NCBI GenBank assembly: GCA_037974665.1
Contig: CM075770.1
Location: 67,963,850 to 68,027,849, forward strand
DNA from: Ehretia macrophylla
Taxonomy: Eukaryota; Streptophyta; Magnoliopsida; Boraginales; Ehretiaceae
DNA: 64,000 nt
Direction: 5' to 3'
Made by a program: the position numbers and the translations under genes. Under the pieces are notes generated by a model. It was not told where the DNA came from. It saw nothing but the letters and a program-made list of their open reading frames with translations, and did not search any database. Shown here piece after piece: positions 13,830 through 26,396 of this stretch. How positions within the stretch are numbered: the stretch's first letter is position 1; each line of letters begins with the position of its first letter.

Positions 13830-16441
13830 TGTGATAACCCGAACCCGGCATGCATTTAATGGCATTTAATTGCATTTAATTAAGTGTTATCTTAAATATT
13901 AGCATAGAATTTTATATTTATTTTTAGTTAAACATTCATTTGTAGCTTTATTTTCATATTCCTTTTAGAAGTAATTAAATAATACTTGAGTTAATTATTT
14001 TAACGGGATATCAACTACTTTCATATTTATGTTAATCGGTTTTATTTTTTTCTTGCACCTCAATTCTCGGTTTTCAATAAAATGAAAAGTAGCTCCGAGC
14101 CGGAGTAAATTTTGAACTATGTTACTTTTCGAAAATTATAGTTTCTTAAATTCTTTGAGATTTAATTGTTATTCTTTTATTGTCGCAAAGTGCATAGCAT
14201 ATCGAGAGCGATAGTTAGGAAATGATTTCAAGTCCTTAGCAAATAGTGAAAACTAGTATTTAGTGTTTTAATTTTAGTGTTTTAGTTGTTGTTAGCTAGA
14301 ATTAAAATTGTGTTAGTTGTTTAAGCTTTTAAATGCCTAAAATAAGCCTATTTGACCAATTTTTAAGTAGTTTGACCAAGGCTTTGACTTGAGGACTTCT
14401 TGTCATCTTATTTAAGCTTATAACGCATTGCAAAATAAAAACACAAAAGCTGAAAATAGAAAAGGAGCAGGCCGAAAATACAAGGAGAAGAAAAAAAAAG
14501 ATTTTTCAAGCCAAATCTTCAAATCTTCACGTGAGCTTGCACGGGGTGGTTTCCGAGGCATTCAGTGTGGTTTTCCTAGCGTCAAGGAGTGTCTAAGGTG
14601 AGGGTTTCATCGTTATTTGCGCATTTGAAATAATTATGTTTAAACTTTAATTTTTGGATTTTAGCCGTAAATTGTTATTTTGATCGTTTTGATGCTTAAA
14701 GAATGTTCCTTGATGATTGTAAAACATGTATTTGTAGCTTTTTAGCATTTTCTACGGTTAAATATAGCAATTGTAATTTAAAATGCTAATGTAAAAGCAA
14801 AATGTGAATAGTAAACCCCCGTTACGTTAAAGTTGCTTCGTTTTGCGTTCTGTTGATGTAGGAAGGTGCTAGATATGCTAGAATGCCTAAATGTATGGTT
14901 TAATTGGATTGTGTAATGAAAAAATGGAGGAAAATAGCTTAGTGAAAGTTGGGGTCATTTAGGTCAAATTTGGCATTTTATCGTTTTGCGTGAAGGCATT
15001 GTTGTGGTACGTCATGGAAGCACTTTTGGTGCAGTTGTGACATTGGTTCGGTGATCGGTTGAGATAGTTGTAGTTCAAATGAGCAAAGGGGGAAATCGGG
15101 GCTTTGCGGGAATTCTAGGGTAAAGTAGGGTTTCGTGGTCTTTAGACGTGCCTTGTGGTGACCTAGGAGGATTGGTGAAGTCGGTTTTTAAACTCGTGGC
15201 TCGTTTAAAAGTAGTAGAGTTTTGAAAGTTGGGGTCATTTTGTGACTTTGTGTGTTTTCATGGTGTAATGCCTATAGAATGCTTAAAATTGCTTATTATG
15301 CTTGTTAAAGTTGATTATGACTGAATTTATATATCAATTGTTGATAATGCTTGTTAGTGTTGTTCTTGTTACTTTATTGATTGTAATTGCTTATTGTATC
15401 GCATGTTGTTACTAACCTGCACTTCAGTGCCTTGCTCGATTATCGTTATATTCCTCGTATTGCATTGCATTGTGTCAGGCGCGTGAGTGACGAGCCTCTC
15501 TGGGTAGCCTCGGGTTGCCAGTGTTGGTTGCTCTAGCTCCGTGTCCTATTCCCTTTCTCGCTTGGATTGCCGCCTATGGAGTTTTGGGTCGTAGAATTGA
15601 TAGAGTATGTCCGGAGTACTCTAAACGGAAGTTATAAGGTGGGTGAGCCGGCGCGTCATCGTTAAAGTCATCGAAATCGTGATCGGTACATTGCTCGTAT
15701 GAGTGAACTGTGACCTTCAAAGTGTGGTATAGCTTTGAATGGTTGTGTTAATGCTTTCTTTAATTGTTTATTGTATTGTCGTGTATATTGAGTGCTTTCT
15801 TATTGATTATATTGCTTAACTGTACCTATTTGCATTGCACGACTTTCTTTCTCTCCACCTCGATATCTGTCTCGCCCTCACTGAGTATACTTGTTGAGTA
15901 TACTCACTCCTCACCACCACATTTCAGGAAATGCCATATTAGCTGAAAAGTTCGTGGTTTTGTGAAAGATCATGCTTGAAGAGTAATCTTGCGTGCTATG
16001 TGGCTTGAGTTGTCAAAGATGCAAAGATGTATGTTTCATGTGTTGTATGTATTTAATGTTAAAAAGAAATGTAATTTAAGTTTTACTAGGTTATTGAAGT
16101 GATTTGAAAAGCTAGTTTATGTATTCAGTTAGTATAGTTTAATTTCATTGCATGTATGTAATTGTCTAAAGGAAAAGAGTTAGAATAGTTTTGGGTACTT
16201 GGAAATATGTATATTTACTTGTGATTGCTTGTTGAGAACCAAGGCTCGGATGGCCTTGAGGTAGTTGAATGGTTGGACACGGTGCTGGTCCACTTATATG
16301 CTATTGCAGGTTTTGCATTTTGCCTAGAAACAGGGGAGACTCCGTCCGTTTTTTCCTAAAAATTTTGCCCGGGTTTAGAATTGGGTTGTGATTAGATTGA
16401 TTGATAGAACTCCCAGTCTCGAGAGGGATCGGGGTGTCACA
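13830..16441 (+). mobile_element. Solo LTR D1 nested in the 3' LTR of element A
   Basis: This 2612-base unit begins TGTGATAACCCGAACCC and ends GATCGGGGTGTCACA, with no gag or pol. It is flanked by perfect CTAAC pentamers at 13825-13829 and 16442-16446. The sister LTR of element A at about 23275-23295 shows the uninterrupted site, so the insertion limits are exact. It is homologous in opposite orientation to D2 (56087-59033). A lone LTR with an intact duplication is the usual product of unequal recombination between the two LTRs of one element. Confidence 0.9.
15882..15950 (+). promoter_or_regulatory. Palindrome, acceptor-like TTTCAG and short open segment in LTR D1
   Basis: TGAGTATAC is followed by the palindrome GAGTATACTC, then CACCACATTTCAG and a segment that is open in phase 2 (NAILAEK...) for about 11 codons to TGA. 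D2 has the same arrangement on the minus strand. See the finding on LTR micro-exons; splicing is only inferred. Confidence 0.3.
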
Positions 16442-17747
16442 CTAACCCTAGTCTAACCATTTATAACTCACAATTCAATCACTCAAATACCACCCAATAA
16501 CTATAGGCTCAATTCAAAAATTTAAAGAAAGACAACCTAAACTTCAAATAATAATATCTTACATTCTACTAATCCAAGCAACTCAAAATCAGTTTCTAAC
16601 ACTCACCCATTCAATCAACTACATTAGCCTTCTCGAAAACCAACCAAGACACATCAAAATCAAGCCCAACAACCCTAAAACCTCAATGCACCTAGGCTAA
16701 AATTTTTGGATTTTCACACAAACATTGCAATTGAAAATTCAGCATTATAATGGCACTACCACGTAATTAACAAACTTTTAGAAATCGACGGCAATCGATT
16801 TCAACCACAACAACTCAAGTTATTCATCAAATGACCAATCTATCAACTTTAAATACCCGAAATTAAAAATTTATGCTACAACGGTTCAAATCTCACAAGA
16901 ATACATATAAACGATCCCTAGCATGCACTGAGCAATAATATAACTTCAAATTAACATTCTAACGGATCAAAATGCAATTATAAGCAAAAACATAAAATAT
17001 GACTTTTGAGATCTAGAATTTTTCTCTCACCTTTGATGTGTTTTGAAGCTACAAAGATGCTCAATAGATGCTCAAGAGGTGGAATCAAGCCTTGGTTGAT
17101 GGAAATTGGCCTTGAATTGCAACTTTTAATGAAAATTTACTTTGAAAAAATGTTGAAAATGCTCTCAAGAAAAGCTATGGAGTTTCGGCCACCTTGTGTG
17201 TGATTTGAGTGTGTTTTGTGTTGTTTCAATTGTGTGTTGATGCATAAATAAGCTAAGGTCAAATAAATTAAAAGAAAGTGAAAGTTAATTTTAGTCTTTT
17301 AATTCTATTTTTAGTCTTTTAATTCATTTCTTAACTATTTCTTGCTCAACTAATAAATTAACACCTAAATTAATTCTAGACAATATATTTTAGGTGACAA
17401 AGTATGTTACATTAAAATAGTTTCACCCGAGTTGGCTTAAAACTCGTTTTCTTGCAAAAGAAAGTGTAAAAATCTTTAAAATTTTCAAAACCGATTCCAA
17501 ATCCGTTTTAATCAAACACGGGTCTATTAATACCCGAGGACTAGGTTTTAAAACGTTTAAAAGACCCCTGTAAAAATTTCTGATTCCGTTTTTTATAAAA
17601 ATTTCATGAATGCGCACTTAGTATGTATTAGGAGTATTAATCACATATTTAACACATTCTAAGTCATGTATCACATAAACAGGTCAATTCACACAAAACG
17701 AGGTAAAGCACGCAAATCGAAATAAAGTAAAAATATGGGTTCTCACA

Positions 17748-17764
17748 TTCTCCCCCCCTTAAAG
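17748..17764 (-). other. Polypurine tract of element A
   Basis: The minus strand reads CTTTAAGGGGGGGAGAA immediately upstream of the 3' LTR start TGTGAGAACC. A purine run directly against the LTR is the standard plus-strand primer of LTR retrotransposons. Confidence 0.8.
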
Positions 17765-17789
17765 AAATTTTGTCCCCAAAATTCTTACT

Positions 17790-20700
17790 TGCTGAATGGA
17801 AAAGATCTGGATACTACTGCTGCATCTTATCTCTCCTTTCCCAAGTAGCCTCCTTAATACCATGATGCTTCCATAACACCTTAACCATCGGAATCTTCTT
17901 CGACCTCAACTCTCGTTCCATCTGATCAAGAATACGAATCGGCTACTCGTCTTAAGTCAGATTCTCACGAAGCTGTAACCGCTCTGGCTTAAGAATATGA
18001 GAAGGATCTGGATTATATATCCGCAAATTAGACACGTGAAATACATTGTGGACATTAGAGAAATTCTTTGGTAAAGCCAACCGATATGCTAACTTACCAA
18101 CTCTGCCAGTAATCTCAAACGGCCCTATAAACCTCGGACTTAGCTTACCACCATTACCATAACAAGCAAACCCCTTACGAGGTGACAGTCTCAAGAAAAC
18201 TAGATCTCCGATTGCAAACTCCAAATCCCAACGATGCTTATCAGCATAACTCTTGAATCTACTCTGGGCTGTAAGCATTCTCTGCCTGATCAACTGAACA
18301 TTCTCAATCTTCTCTAGAAGCTCTGGCATAATAGTCGGATCAATAGTCTTCATCTCCCCTACTTCATCCCAATACAAAGGTGAATGACACTTACGACCGT
18401 AAAGAGCTGCAAAAGGTGTCATCCCAATAGTAACTTGATAACTATTGTTATAGGCAAACTCGGCAAGTGGTAGATGTTTCTCCCAGTTCTTCCCGAAGTC
18501 CAGAATACAAGCCCTGAGCATATCTTCCAGAATCTGAATAGTCCTCTCAGACTGACCGTCGGTCTGTGGATGATACGGTGTACTGAAGTTAAGCTGAGTA
18601 CCCAAAGTCTCCTGAAGTTTCTCCCACAAACGAGAAGTAAATCGAGGATCTCGATATGATACAATACTAGATGGAATCCCGTGAAGTCTAACAATCTGAT
18701 CCAAATAAAGATCTATCAACTTTGCAACTTCATCTCCCACCCACATCGAAATGAAGTGAGGTGTCTTCATCAAACGATCCATGACAACCCAAACTGCATC
18801 GTTACCTCTCGGTGTTCTAGGCAAACCAGTGATGAAGTCCATCGTAATATGCTCCCATTTCCACTGTGGTATAGCCAACAGCTGAAGCAAACCTACAGGT
18901 CGTTGATGCTCGGCTTTCACTCTTTGACAAGTCAAACATCTAGATACAAACTGGGCAACTTCCCTCTTCATATTATTCCACCAGTAATGTTGCTTCAAAT
19001 CCTGATACATCTTGTTTCCACTAGGAAGAATGGTGTACTTAGAATTCTGAGCCTCATCCAGAATACCTTGCCTCAAACCCGGTTCATCGGGAACACAAAC
19101 CCTATTCCGAAACCGAAAAATACCATCCTCGTGCACTTTGAAGTCAGTCTGATCATCCGTTATCTGATCCTTGATCTTCTGAAGTTTAACATCAAGTTGC
19201 TGAGCTTCTTTGATCTGAGACAGCAATAAAGGCTGAATACGGAGATGTGAACACATCACCCCAACCTGAGTCAACTCTGGTCTCCAATAAGTGAACTCCT
19301 CAAGAACCTCCCATTTCTTGACAGCGAAACAAGAAACACTCGCCTTACAGCTAAAAGCGTCTGCCACAACATTTACCTTCCCAGGTAGATAATTGATAGA
19401 ACAATTATAATCTCCAAGAAGTTCCATCCATCTCTGCTGACACATATTCAACTCCTTATGTGAGAACAAGTACTTCAGACTCTTATGATCAGTGAAAATC
19501 TCGAACTTACTACCCCACAGATAATGACGCCACTTTTCAGTGAGAAAACAACAGCTGCCAACTCAAGATCATGAGTCGGATAGTTCACCTCATAAGGCTT
19601 CAACTTTCTAGAAGCATAGGCAATAACCTGACCATTCTGCATAAGTACACATCCCAAGCCTTCCTTGGATGCATCGCTATAAATAACCATATTGTCGGTC
19701 ACCTCTGGTAGAGCAAGTCCTGGAGCGGTAGTCAACCTCTTTTTCAACTCCTGAAACCCACTCTCACATTTCTCATTCCAAACAAAGCTAGTATGTTTCT
19801 GAGTTAACTTAGAAAGTGGCCCAGCAATCTTAGAAATGTCCTTAACAAACCTACGGTAATAACCCCCCAAGCCAAGAAAGCTATGAACCTCAAAAACATT
19901 CTCCGGACTTTTCCAAGACATCACCGCTTCAATCTTAGAAGGATCTACAGAAATACCGCTCTGTATGATAACATGGCCAAGAAAAGATATACGTTGCAGC
20001 CAAAATTCACATTTGCTGAATTTCGCAAACAACTGATGCTCCTGTAACTTTTGTCAGACAAGTCGTAGATGTTGCTCGTGCTCTGATTCAAACTTAGAAT
20101 AAACCAAGATATCATCAATAACGATCACCACGAACTGGTCCAAGTACGGCTAAAAAACCCGATGCATAAGATCCATAAATGCTGCCGGTGCATTAGTTAA
20201 TCCAAAGGGCATAACTACAAACTCATAATGCCCGTACCGAGTCCTGAAGGTAGACTTCGGAACATCCTCCGTGCAAATCCGAAGCTGATAATAACCCTGC
20301 CTCAAGTCAAATTTAGAGTAGACTTTGGCTCTCTGAAGTTGATCAAACAACTCGTCAATCAATGGCAAAGGATATTTATTCTAGATGGTCACCTGATTCA
20401 AAACACGATAATCAATACATAATCTCAAGGTACCATCCTTCTTCTTCAAAAATAAAATAGGAGCTCCCCAAGGTGAAGAACTCTGCTGAATGAACCCCTT
20501 CTCTAACAACTCCTGCAACTGAGTTTTCAACTCCTTCAACTCAGCTGGTGCCATCCGGTACGCTGATTTAGAAATAGGTATAGTACCGGGAGCAAGATTG
20601 ATCACAAATTCCACATCTCTCTCTGACGGTAACCCTGGCAACTCCTCAGAAAATACATTGGGATATTCCCGAATAATAGGAACATCCTCCAGCTGTAGCT

Positions 20701-22470
20701 TATCAAATGGCTTGTTGATCAAATAAGCTAGATAACCCGAACACCCCTTACTCACCAACTTAATGGCTTTAGTTGCTGAGATAACAAAACTTGTCTTAGC
20801 ACCCCAGTTCCCTACTACCTCAATACTGGCTGATTTGACAAACGAAACTGTACTACCTTTGTTCTACAGTTTAACTGTGCATCATACTTTGAAAGCCAAT
20901 CGATATCCAAGACAACATCATACCCCCATATAGGAAATAAGATAAAGTCCAAAGGAAAATTATACCCCTTAACATGAATTATACAATCCTTACATACTAA
21001 GCCAGTAATATACTTATCAGTCAAAAAGGTACTAATCTCAACCATATAAGGCAGTCTTTCAGGTTGCACATTAACACGTTGCACACAAGCAGGAGTAATG
21101 AAAGAATGTGTAGCACCAGAATCAATCAACACTTTAACAAGTTGATCAAGTATAAGGAAGTTACCTTCCACAACTGCAGTCTCCTCAGGCATCTCTTCCA
21201 AGTCAACTGCGTAGGCCCGAGCCTGAACCCGCTGCTATTGAGGTGCACCACAAAGTAGGTCGACCCTGATAAACCTGAGTCGCTGCCCCACCCTCAGTCC
21301 TCTGATATCTAGGGCAATCCCTCGCCCTATGCTGATTGCTACCGCAACCCAAACAAGCCCCTATCTTCACCCTGCAATCGGCCTCCACATGGCCTTGGCG
21401 CTTGCAGTAAGTACACTGCGGTGATAAAGCACTGACACTTCCCTTAGAAGAACCAGAAGCTGAGAAAGTAGCTGTACCAGCCTGCTGCTGAGGTCTAACA
21501 ACACTAGGCCTATATTGACCCTGAGACTGGGCCGGCCTAAACTGAGACTGAGCCTGATAAGACCCCTGCTGAAACTACGGCCGATAATAACTCTGCTGAC
21601 CCTGCGGTCTGTAAGAGCTCTGCTGTGCTGGCGGCCTGTACACAACCTGCTGTACTGAAGGCCTATAGATACCCTGGTGGCCTTGCGGCTGAAATGACCT
21701 CTTGCTAGGCTGGCTAGTTACAATCTATTCCCCCTTTATCTTCTCCAGTCTAGAAGCTGCATCAAAGGCCTCAATAAGTATATCATACCGATTCAGGGCC
21801 ATCGCATCCTGAATCTCGGGCCTCAACCCCAACATGAACCTATGAGTCTTATGTTCCTCGTCAGCCACATACTCCGGTGCATACCGGGACAACCTAGTAA
21901 AAATGGCCTCATACTGAGCCACTGAAGCATCTCCCTGCACTAAGGCTAGAAACTCTACCTCCCTCCGCTCCCTCGCGATCCTCGGGAGATACTTCGCCCG
22001 GAAAGCTAACAGAAAGGTATCCCAAACATATGGAATACCCTAAGTCTCCTAGCTGGTTTTCACCATGCGCCACCATTGCTCTGCCTCATCATCCAGCAAG
22101 TACACGGCAAATGTGACCTTCAGCTCATCGATATAATCAAGAGGGTCAAAAATCTTCTCCACCTTACTAAACCACGCCTCAACTTTCCGATCATCCGGCT
22201 CCCGCTGAAACCGCGGTGTATAATAACCTAAAAACTCTTTCAGTGTACCACGACCGTGCTACCCACCTTGTGCATTCAGTAACTGATTCTGCAATGCCTG
22301 AGTTTGGGCAGCCTACCCTACCAGTAATTGTGCCTACCTGGCCATGATCTCGGTTAACCTATCAAAATTGCACCTATACGATCATCACCCCTAACTTGGC
22401 CTGGTGCCACATTTCTCGGAACCTCATCAGTTACCTCAGGCCTACCTCTGGTCCTTGGTCTACGAGTCAT
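17790..22470 (-). pseudogene. Degenerate gag-pol of element A (Ty3/gypsy, chromovirus type)
   Basis: The start ATG at 22470 opens MTRRPRTRGR. The Gag core lies at about 22250-21725, followed by a Gln/Pro-rich linker and two CCHC knuckles (CTYCKRQGHVEADC, CLGCGSNQHRARDC) near 21410-21310. The protease has an intact LIDSGATHSF (21201-20815). Reverse transcriptase covers about 20640-19850 with VIDDILVYS intact, and RNase H follows with [11 protein letters not shown] 505-codon open frame (19469-17952) holds the end of RNase H and the integrase. The last part is a chromodomain-like tail with KVLWKHHGIKEATWE. At least ten stops or frameshifts occur, several at TAG where Gln is expected. The integrase has lost both zinc-finger His residues and one catalytic Asp. 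Not functional. Confidence 0.9.
17952..19469 (-). pseudogene. RNase H end plus integrase segment of element A (505-codon open frame, catalytically impaired)
   Basis: This is the longest open frame in the window. Residues 1-45 finish RNase H and its linker (YNCSINYLPGKVNVVADAF). The integrase zinc finger follows at about 139-181: CxxC is present (Cys178, Cys181), but the two expected His are Gln141 (EAQNS) and Leu148 (TILPS). In the catalytic core Asp211 (MDFITGLP) and Glu308 (DGQSERT) are kept, but the middle Asp is Tyr272 (SYRDPRF where SDRDPRF is usual). The GPY/F-like region is near 435-460. The frame ends at a stop inside the LTYEEQP-type motif before the chromodomain tail. It is a remnant that happens to stay open, not a working integrase. 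Confidence 0.88.
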
Positions 22471-22746
22471 TCTACTAATCAAAGAGTTAGCACAGGTTAT
22501 AGCACATAAACAAACTATGAACATCTATTAACACATAAGCAACAAACTCATATAAATCACATAAATCACTTAAGTATCAATCACATAAACAAATTAATCA
22601 CATAATCACATAAGCACTAAATCACATAATCACTTAATCACTTAACCATATTAACACATAGTTCACTTTTCTTTTACTTCATACATACTTTCATGCTAAG
22701 ACCATTACTCACATTCCGAGAATACCCCGGTTGACAGCTAATATGT

Positions 22747-22758
22747 GCTCTGATACCA
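22747..22758 (-). other. Primer-binding site of element A, initiator Met tRNA type
   Basis: The minus strand reads TGGTATCAGAGC six bases inside the 5' LTR end (TGACA, TTTAAG, then the site). This matches the complement of the plant initiator-Met tRNA 3' end used by many plant Ty3/gypsy and copia elements. Confidence 0.85.
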
Positions 22759-22764
22759 CTTAAA

Positions 22765-24640
22765 TGTCACGGCCCAACTCGAGCCCACCTATAATCAGTC
22801 AGGATGCAACGGAATTTCGGCAGTATAACGACAGTAATTGAGACACCGAGACTCTAAACCAACCTCTCAGAATAACATATAATCAAACTCCTCAGCCATT
22901 CAACAATCAACTCCTTATTACTCACGCACTCGAGGCACTTCACTAGCCTCGCCTTCTATGACATCTCCATCATGCGAGCTGGACGTAGTCTCTGGTAGTC
23001 TCTGGTAGTCATGCCGTTATCAACCCGACAGCCCGACGCTGCCCGAGAGGTGGCACACACATACCAAGACTCAGTAATAATAATAAATAATAATTCATAG
23101 GAGAACAATCTAGAAGAATTGCCTATCTCCTGATTCATCAATCATCAATCAATAATCATCAATAATCATCAATTATCATCAATTGTCATCATTATAACAT
23201 CAAGTAATCAATTAAACAACAAACAACTAAGTTAGATGACAAAGTAGGCCATCCAACTTAACATGCATTAAACACGTACTCTAACCTTAGTCTAACCATT
23301 TACAACTCATAATTCAATCACCCAAATACCACCCAATCAACTAAAGGCTCAATTCAACAATTTAAAGAAAGACAACCTAAACTTCAAATAATCATATCTT
23401 ACATTCTACTAATCCAAACAACTCCAAATCAATTTCTAACACTCACCCATTCAATCAACTACATTAGCCATATCGGAAACCAACCAAGACACATCAAAAT
23501 CAAGCCCAACAACCCTAAAACCTCAATGCACCTAGGCTGAAAGAAATTTCTGGATTTTCACACAAATATCGCAATCGAAAATTCAGCATTATAACGGTGC
23601 TACCACGTAATTAACAAACTTTTAGAAATTGACGGCAATTGATTTCAACCACAACAACTCAAGTTATTCATCAAATGGCCAATCTATCAACTTTAAATAC
23701 CCGAAATTAAAATTTTATTCTACAACTGTTCAAATCTCACAAGAATACATATAAACGATCCCTAGCATGCACTGAGCAATAATATAACTTCAAATTACAT
23801 TCTAATGGTTCAAAATGCAATTATAAGCAAAAACATAAAATATGACTTTTGAGATCTAGAATTTTTCTCTCACCTTTGATGTGTTTTGAAGCTACAAAGA
23901 TGCTCAATGGATGCTCAAGAGGTGGAATCAAACCTTGGTTGATGGAAATTGGCCTTGAATTGCAACTTTTAATGAAAATTTACTTTGAAAAAATGTTGAA
24001 AATGCTCTCAAGAAAAGCTATGGAGTTTCGGCCACCTTGTGTGTGCGTTGAGTGTGTTTTTTGTTGTTTCAATTGTGTGTTGATGCATAAAAAAGCTAAG
24101 GTCAAATAAATTAAAAGAAAGTCAAAGTTAATTTTAGTCTTTTAATTCTATTTTTAGTCATTTAATTCATTTCTTGACTATTTCTTGCTCAACTAATGAA
24201 TTAACACCTAAATTAATTCTAGACAATATATTTTAGGTGACAAAATGTGTTACATTAAAATAGTTTCACCCGAGTCGGCTTAAAACTCGTTTTCTTGCAA
24301 AAGAAAGTATAAAAATCTTTAAAATTCCCAAAACCGATTCCAAATCCGTTTTAATCAAACACAGATCTATTAATACCCGAGGACTAGGTTTTAAAACATT
24401 TAAAATACCCCTGTAAAAATTTTAGCAGACAGGTGCTCAAAATACTATTCACTAAAACCGACGATAAAATTTCTGATTCCGTTTTTTATGACAATTTCAT
24501 GAATACGCACTTAGCATGTATTAGGAGTATTAATCACATAGATAACACATTCTAAGTCATATAGCATATAAACAGGTCAATTCACGCAAAACGAGGTAAA
24601 ACACGTAAATCGAGATAAAGTAAAAATATGGGATCTTACA
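22765..24640 (-). repeat. 5' LTR of element A
   Basis: This 1876-base LTR starts TGTAAGATCCC on the minus strand and ends GGGCCGTGACA. It keeps the uninterrupted sequence at the D1 insertion site. An 86-codon open frame on the plus strand (23849-24109) and its shorter counterpart in the other LTR (17006-17203) are LTR sequence, not genes. Confidence 0.88.
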
Positions 24641-25450
24641 CATCTTCTTCTCCACCACGACCATTCGCTATGTGGAGATTGAACGATATCGATCAGATTC
24701 ATCCCAATAAAGCATCTAATGGGCATAACTTCGTACTTGTAGCTACAGAATACTTCACGAAGTGGGTTGAAGTTGAGTCGCTAGAGAATATGACAACTAG
24801 GCAGCCGATTTCAAGAAACATCCTAGCAAGGTTCGGCTAGGGTGATCCTCACTAACAACGGGATGAATTTTTAGAGCTGACAGGTGGTTTTTGTAGACAA
24901 TAGAAAATCGACCATCGCTTCTCGACCCCATATTACCCTATGGGCAATAGACAAGCCAAAGACACCAACAAGATGCTCCTAAAGATGATCAAGAAGATAA
25001 CCAAGAACGGCCGTGACTGGCACGACAGGCCCATTCTAGTACTTTTGGCCTACCGGACCAGTATACGCATGGCCACGGGGGCAACTCCCTTTTCACTGGT
25101 ATACGGGATGGACCTCCCGATGGAAGTCGATTTGGGATCTCTGCGCGTCTTGGTAGAAGATAACCTCCCAATGGCAGAAAAAAGGCGGCAAGCCCGACTG
25201 GACTAGAGTTGTTGAATGAAGAAAGGCTGGCCGCCGCGCACCATATCAGGCCCACCAATGACGGCAAAAAAAGACTTCGGGAGCAACGCCTCTGAACGCA
25301 TCTTCCAAGTAGGGGAATATTTAGCATGAAAGATTTTGATCAACCCGAAAGCTTGCACTAAAATAAAATGGAAATGACCCATCAAGAAAAATCGGCCAGG
25401 GAATACCTATATAATATACTCCAAGACCTACGAAGAAATTAATTGTGACG
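24641..25450 (+). pseudogene. Integrase fragment of a Tat/Ogre-like Ty3/gypsy element
   Basis: The translation keeps landmarks of the Tat-group integrase core: FAMWRLNDIDQIHP, NGHNFVLVATEYFTKWVE, then after stops PYYPMGNRQAKDTNKML, DWHDRPILVLLAYRTS, MATGATPFSLVYGMDLPMEV, and downstream VGEYLA*KILINPK matching the GPY/F-region basic motif. At least four stops or shifts interrupt it, and the third catalytic position reads QAKDTNK rather than the usual QAEA. It lacks the zinc finger and all of gag, reverse transcriptase and LTRs. Such fragments are common in plant mitochondrial genomes. It begins at the edge of element A, which probably inserted just upstream of or inside it. Confidence 0.75.
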
Positions 25451-26396
25451 CCCTACCAACACGGCGCACCTTAGAAAAGATAGGTCAATCGAACCCGTGG
25501 TTGCTCTCGCAGCACCACTCTCAAATAAAGAAATGCAAGAATAATCAGAGAAGAGACAGAAGAGAAATGGGCCTGGTCTCCCACGAAAGAAGCCTACCAC
25601 GCCTTCGATGAGTCAGGCCAAAGAAAGCCTAAACCAACCGTCATGTCCTTTTTCATGTGCAGGAGATTCTTCCATTCCAACAGTGGATTCAATAGCTGCT
25701 TATTCTTCCTAAGAAGGCATTCTTGCAACAAGAGGGCATTCAAGAACAGTAAGAGCTGATTTGACGGGATGCTTACGATTAGTAGGCTCTTTGATGGAAT
25801 ATTCAATGCCATCCATTTCACTTCATCTGCGGAGGACAATCTTTGCTTCTTCTTCACTTGCACAAAGCCCTTCTATCACGAATACAGTGCAAAGATGTTC
25901 TTCTATCTCCTTTGTGTCAGTTTAAGAATCAGTAATTGGATACTCTAGAGGTCTCAACGAGCAAGAGGCATGGTACGAGAGTCAAACAGCACCCTCTATC
26001 AAACCAAGCCTTTCGTAGCTAATAGTGTTTTTTGTTTCACTTGCAAAACCTATTCTTGCGATAATGAGGAATCTTCCTCTTACTAACGAGATGGCATGAG
26101 CTTGTTCGGAGGCTAATGTCAGTGAATCGGGGGTAATCGTCTTAGGACTAAGAATTGGCAATCAACCTAAAGACAATATCCCTATCAATCCACTCGTAGG
26201 ACTGGTTCACCATTGATTCAGAGGTCCCAATTAACTCCTGACATGGATGAGACATTAGACTGATGAGCCTGAACCAGACCGAGAAAGTTGATCACGTCTT
26301 ATTTACTATGAAAGAGAGGGCGGCTTAGAGATAGAGTATAAATATATTCATTTCAACTCTATCTCATTCTCTCTATGAGTCTCTTCAAACACTTAC

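Larger units (their letters stand above)
13329..17747 (-). repeat. 3' LTR of element A (interrupted)
   Basis: On the minus strand it begins TGTGAGAACCC next to the polypurine tract and ends GGACGTGACA. Without the 2617 bases of D1 plus its extra target-site copy it is about 1.80 kb, against 1876 bases for the 5' LTR. Part of the difference is a deletion near 17575 of about 54 bases that are present in the other LTR at about 24420-24473. Confidence 0.88.
13329..24640 (-). mobile_element. Element A: full-length Ty3/gypsy chromovirus-type retrotransposon, degenerate, with nested solo LTR
   Basis: This is a complete minus-strand element. The 5' LTR is 22765-24640, followed by an initiator-Met primer-binding site, a broken gag-pol at about 22470-17790, a polypurine tract, and the 3' LTR at 13329-17747. 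The order gag, protease, reverse transcriptase, RNase H, integrase, chromodomain-like tail fits Ty3/gypsy chromoviruses, probably the Tekay/Del clade given the long LTRs and the tail. The outer ends are TG...CA. Flanking pentamers are CACCT (13324-13328) and CATCT (24641-24645), a target-site duplication with one mismatch. The 3' LTR is interrupted by solo LTR D1. Numerous stops and frameshifts make it non-autonomous. Confidence 0.9.

Noticed and set aside
17006..17203. Open frame starting MRSRIFLSPLMCFEA, present again at 23849-24109, looking like a conserved gene pair
   Set aside because: Both lie at the same place in the two LTRs of element A; the similarity is LTR identity, not selection on a protein.
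18681..19229. 182-codon plus-strand frame inside element A
   Set aside because: It is antisense to the integrase open frame, which matches a known family on the minus strand.
25614..25640. Short repeat shared with 55930-55955
   Set aside because: About 24 bases with mismatches; dispersed short repeats are common in organelle-like DNA and nothing else links the two sites.
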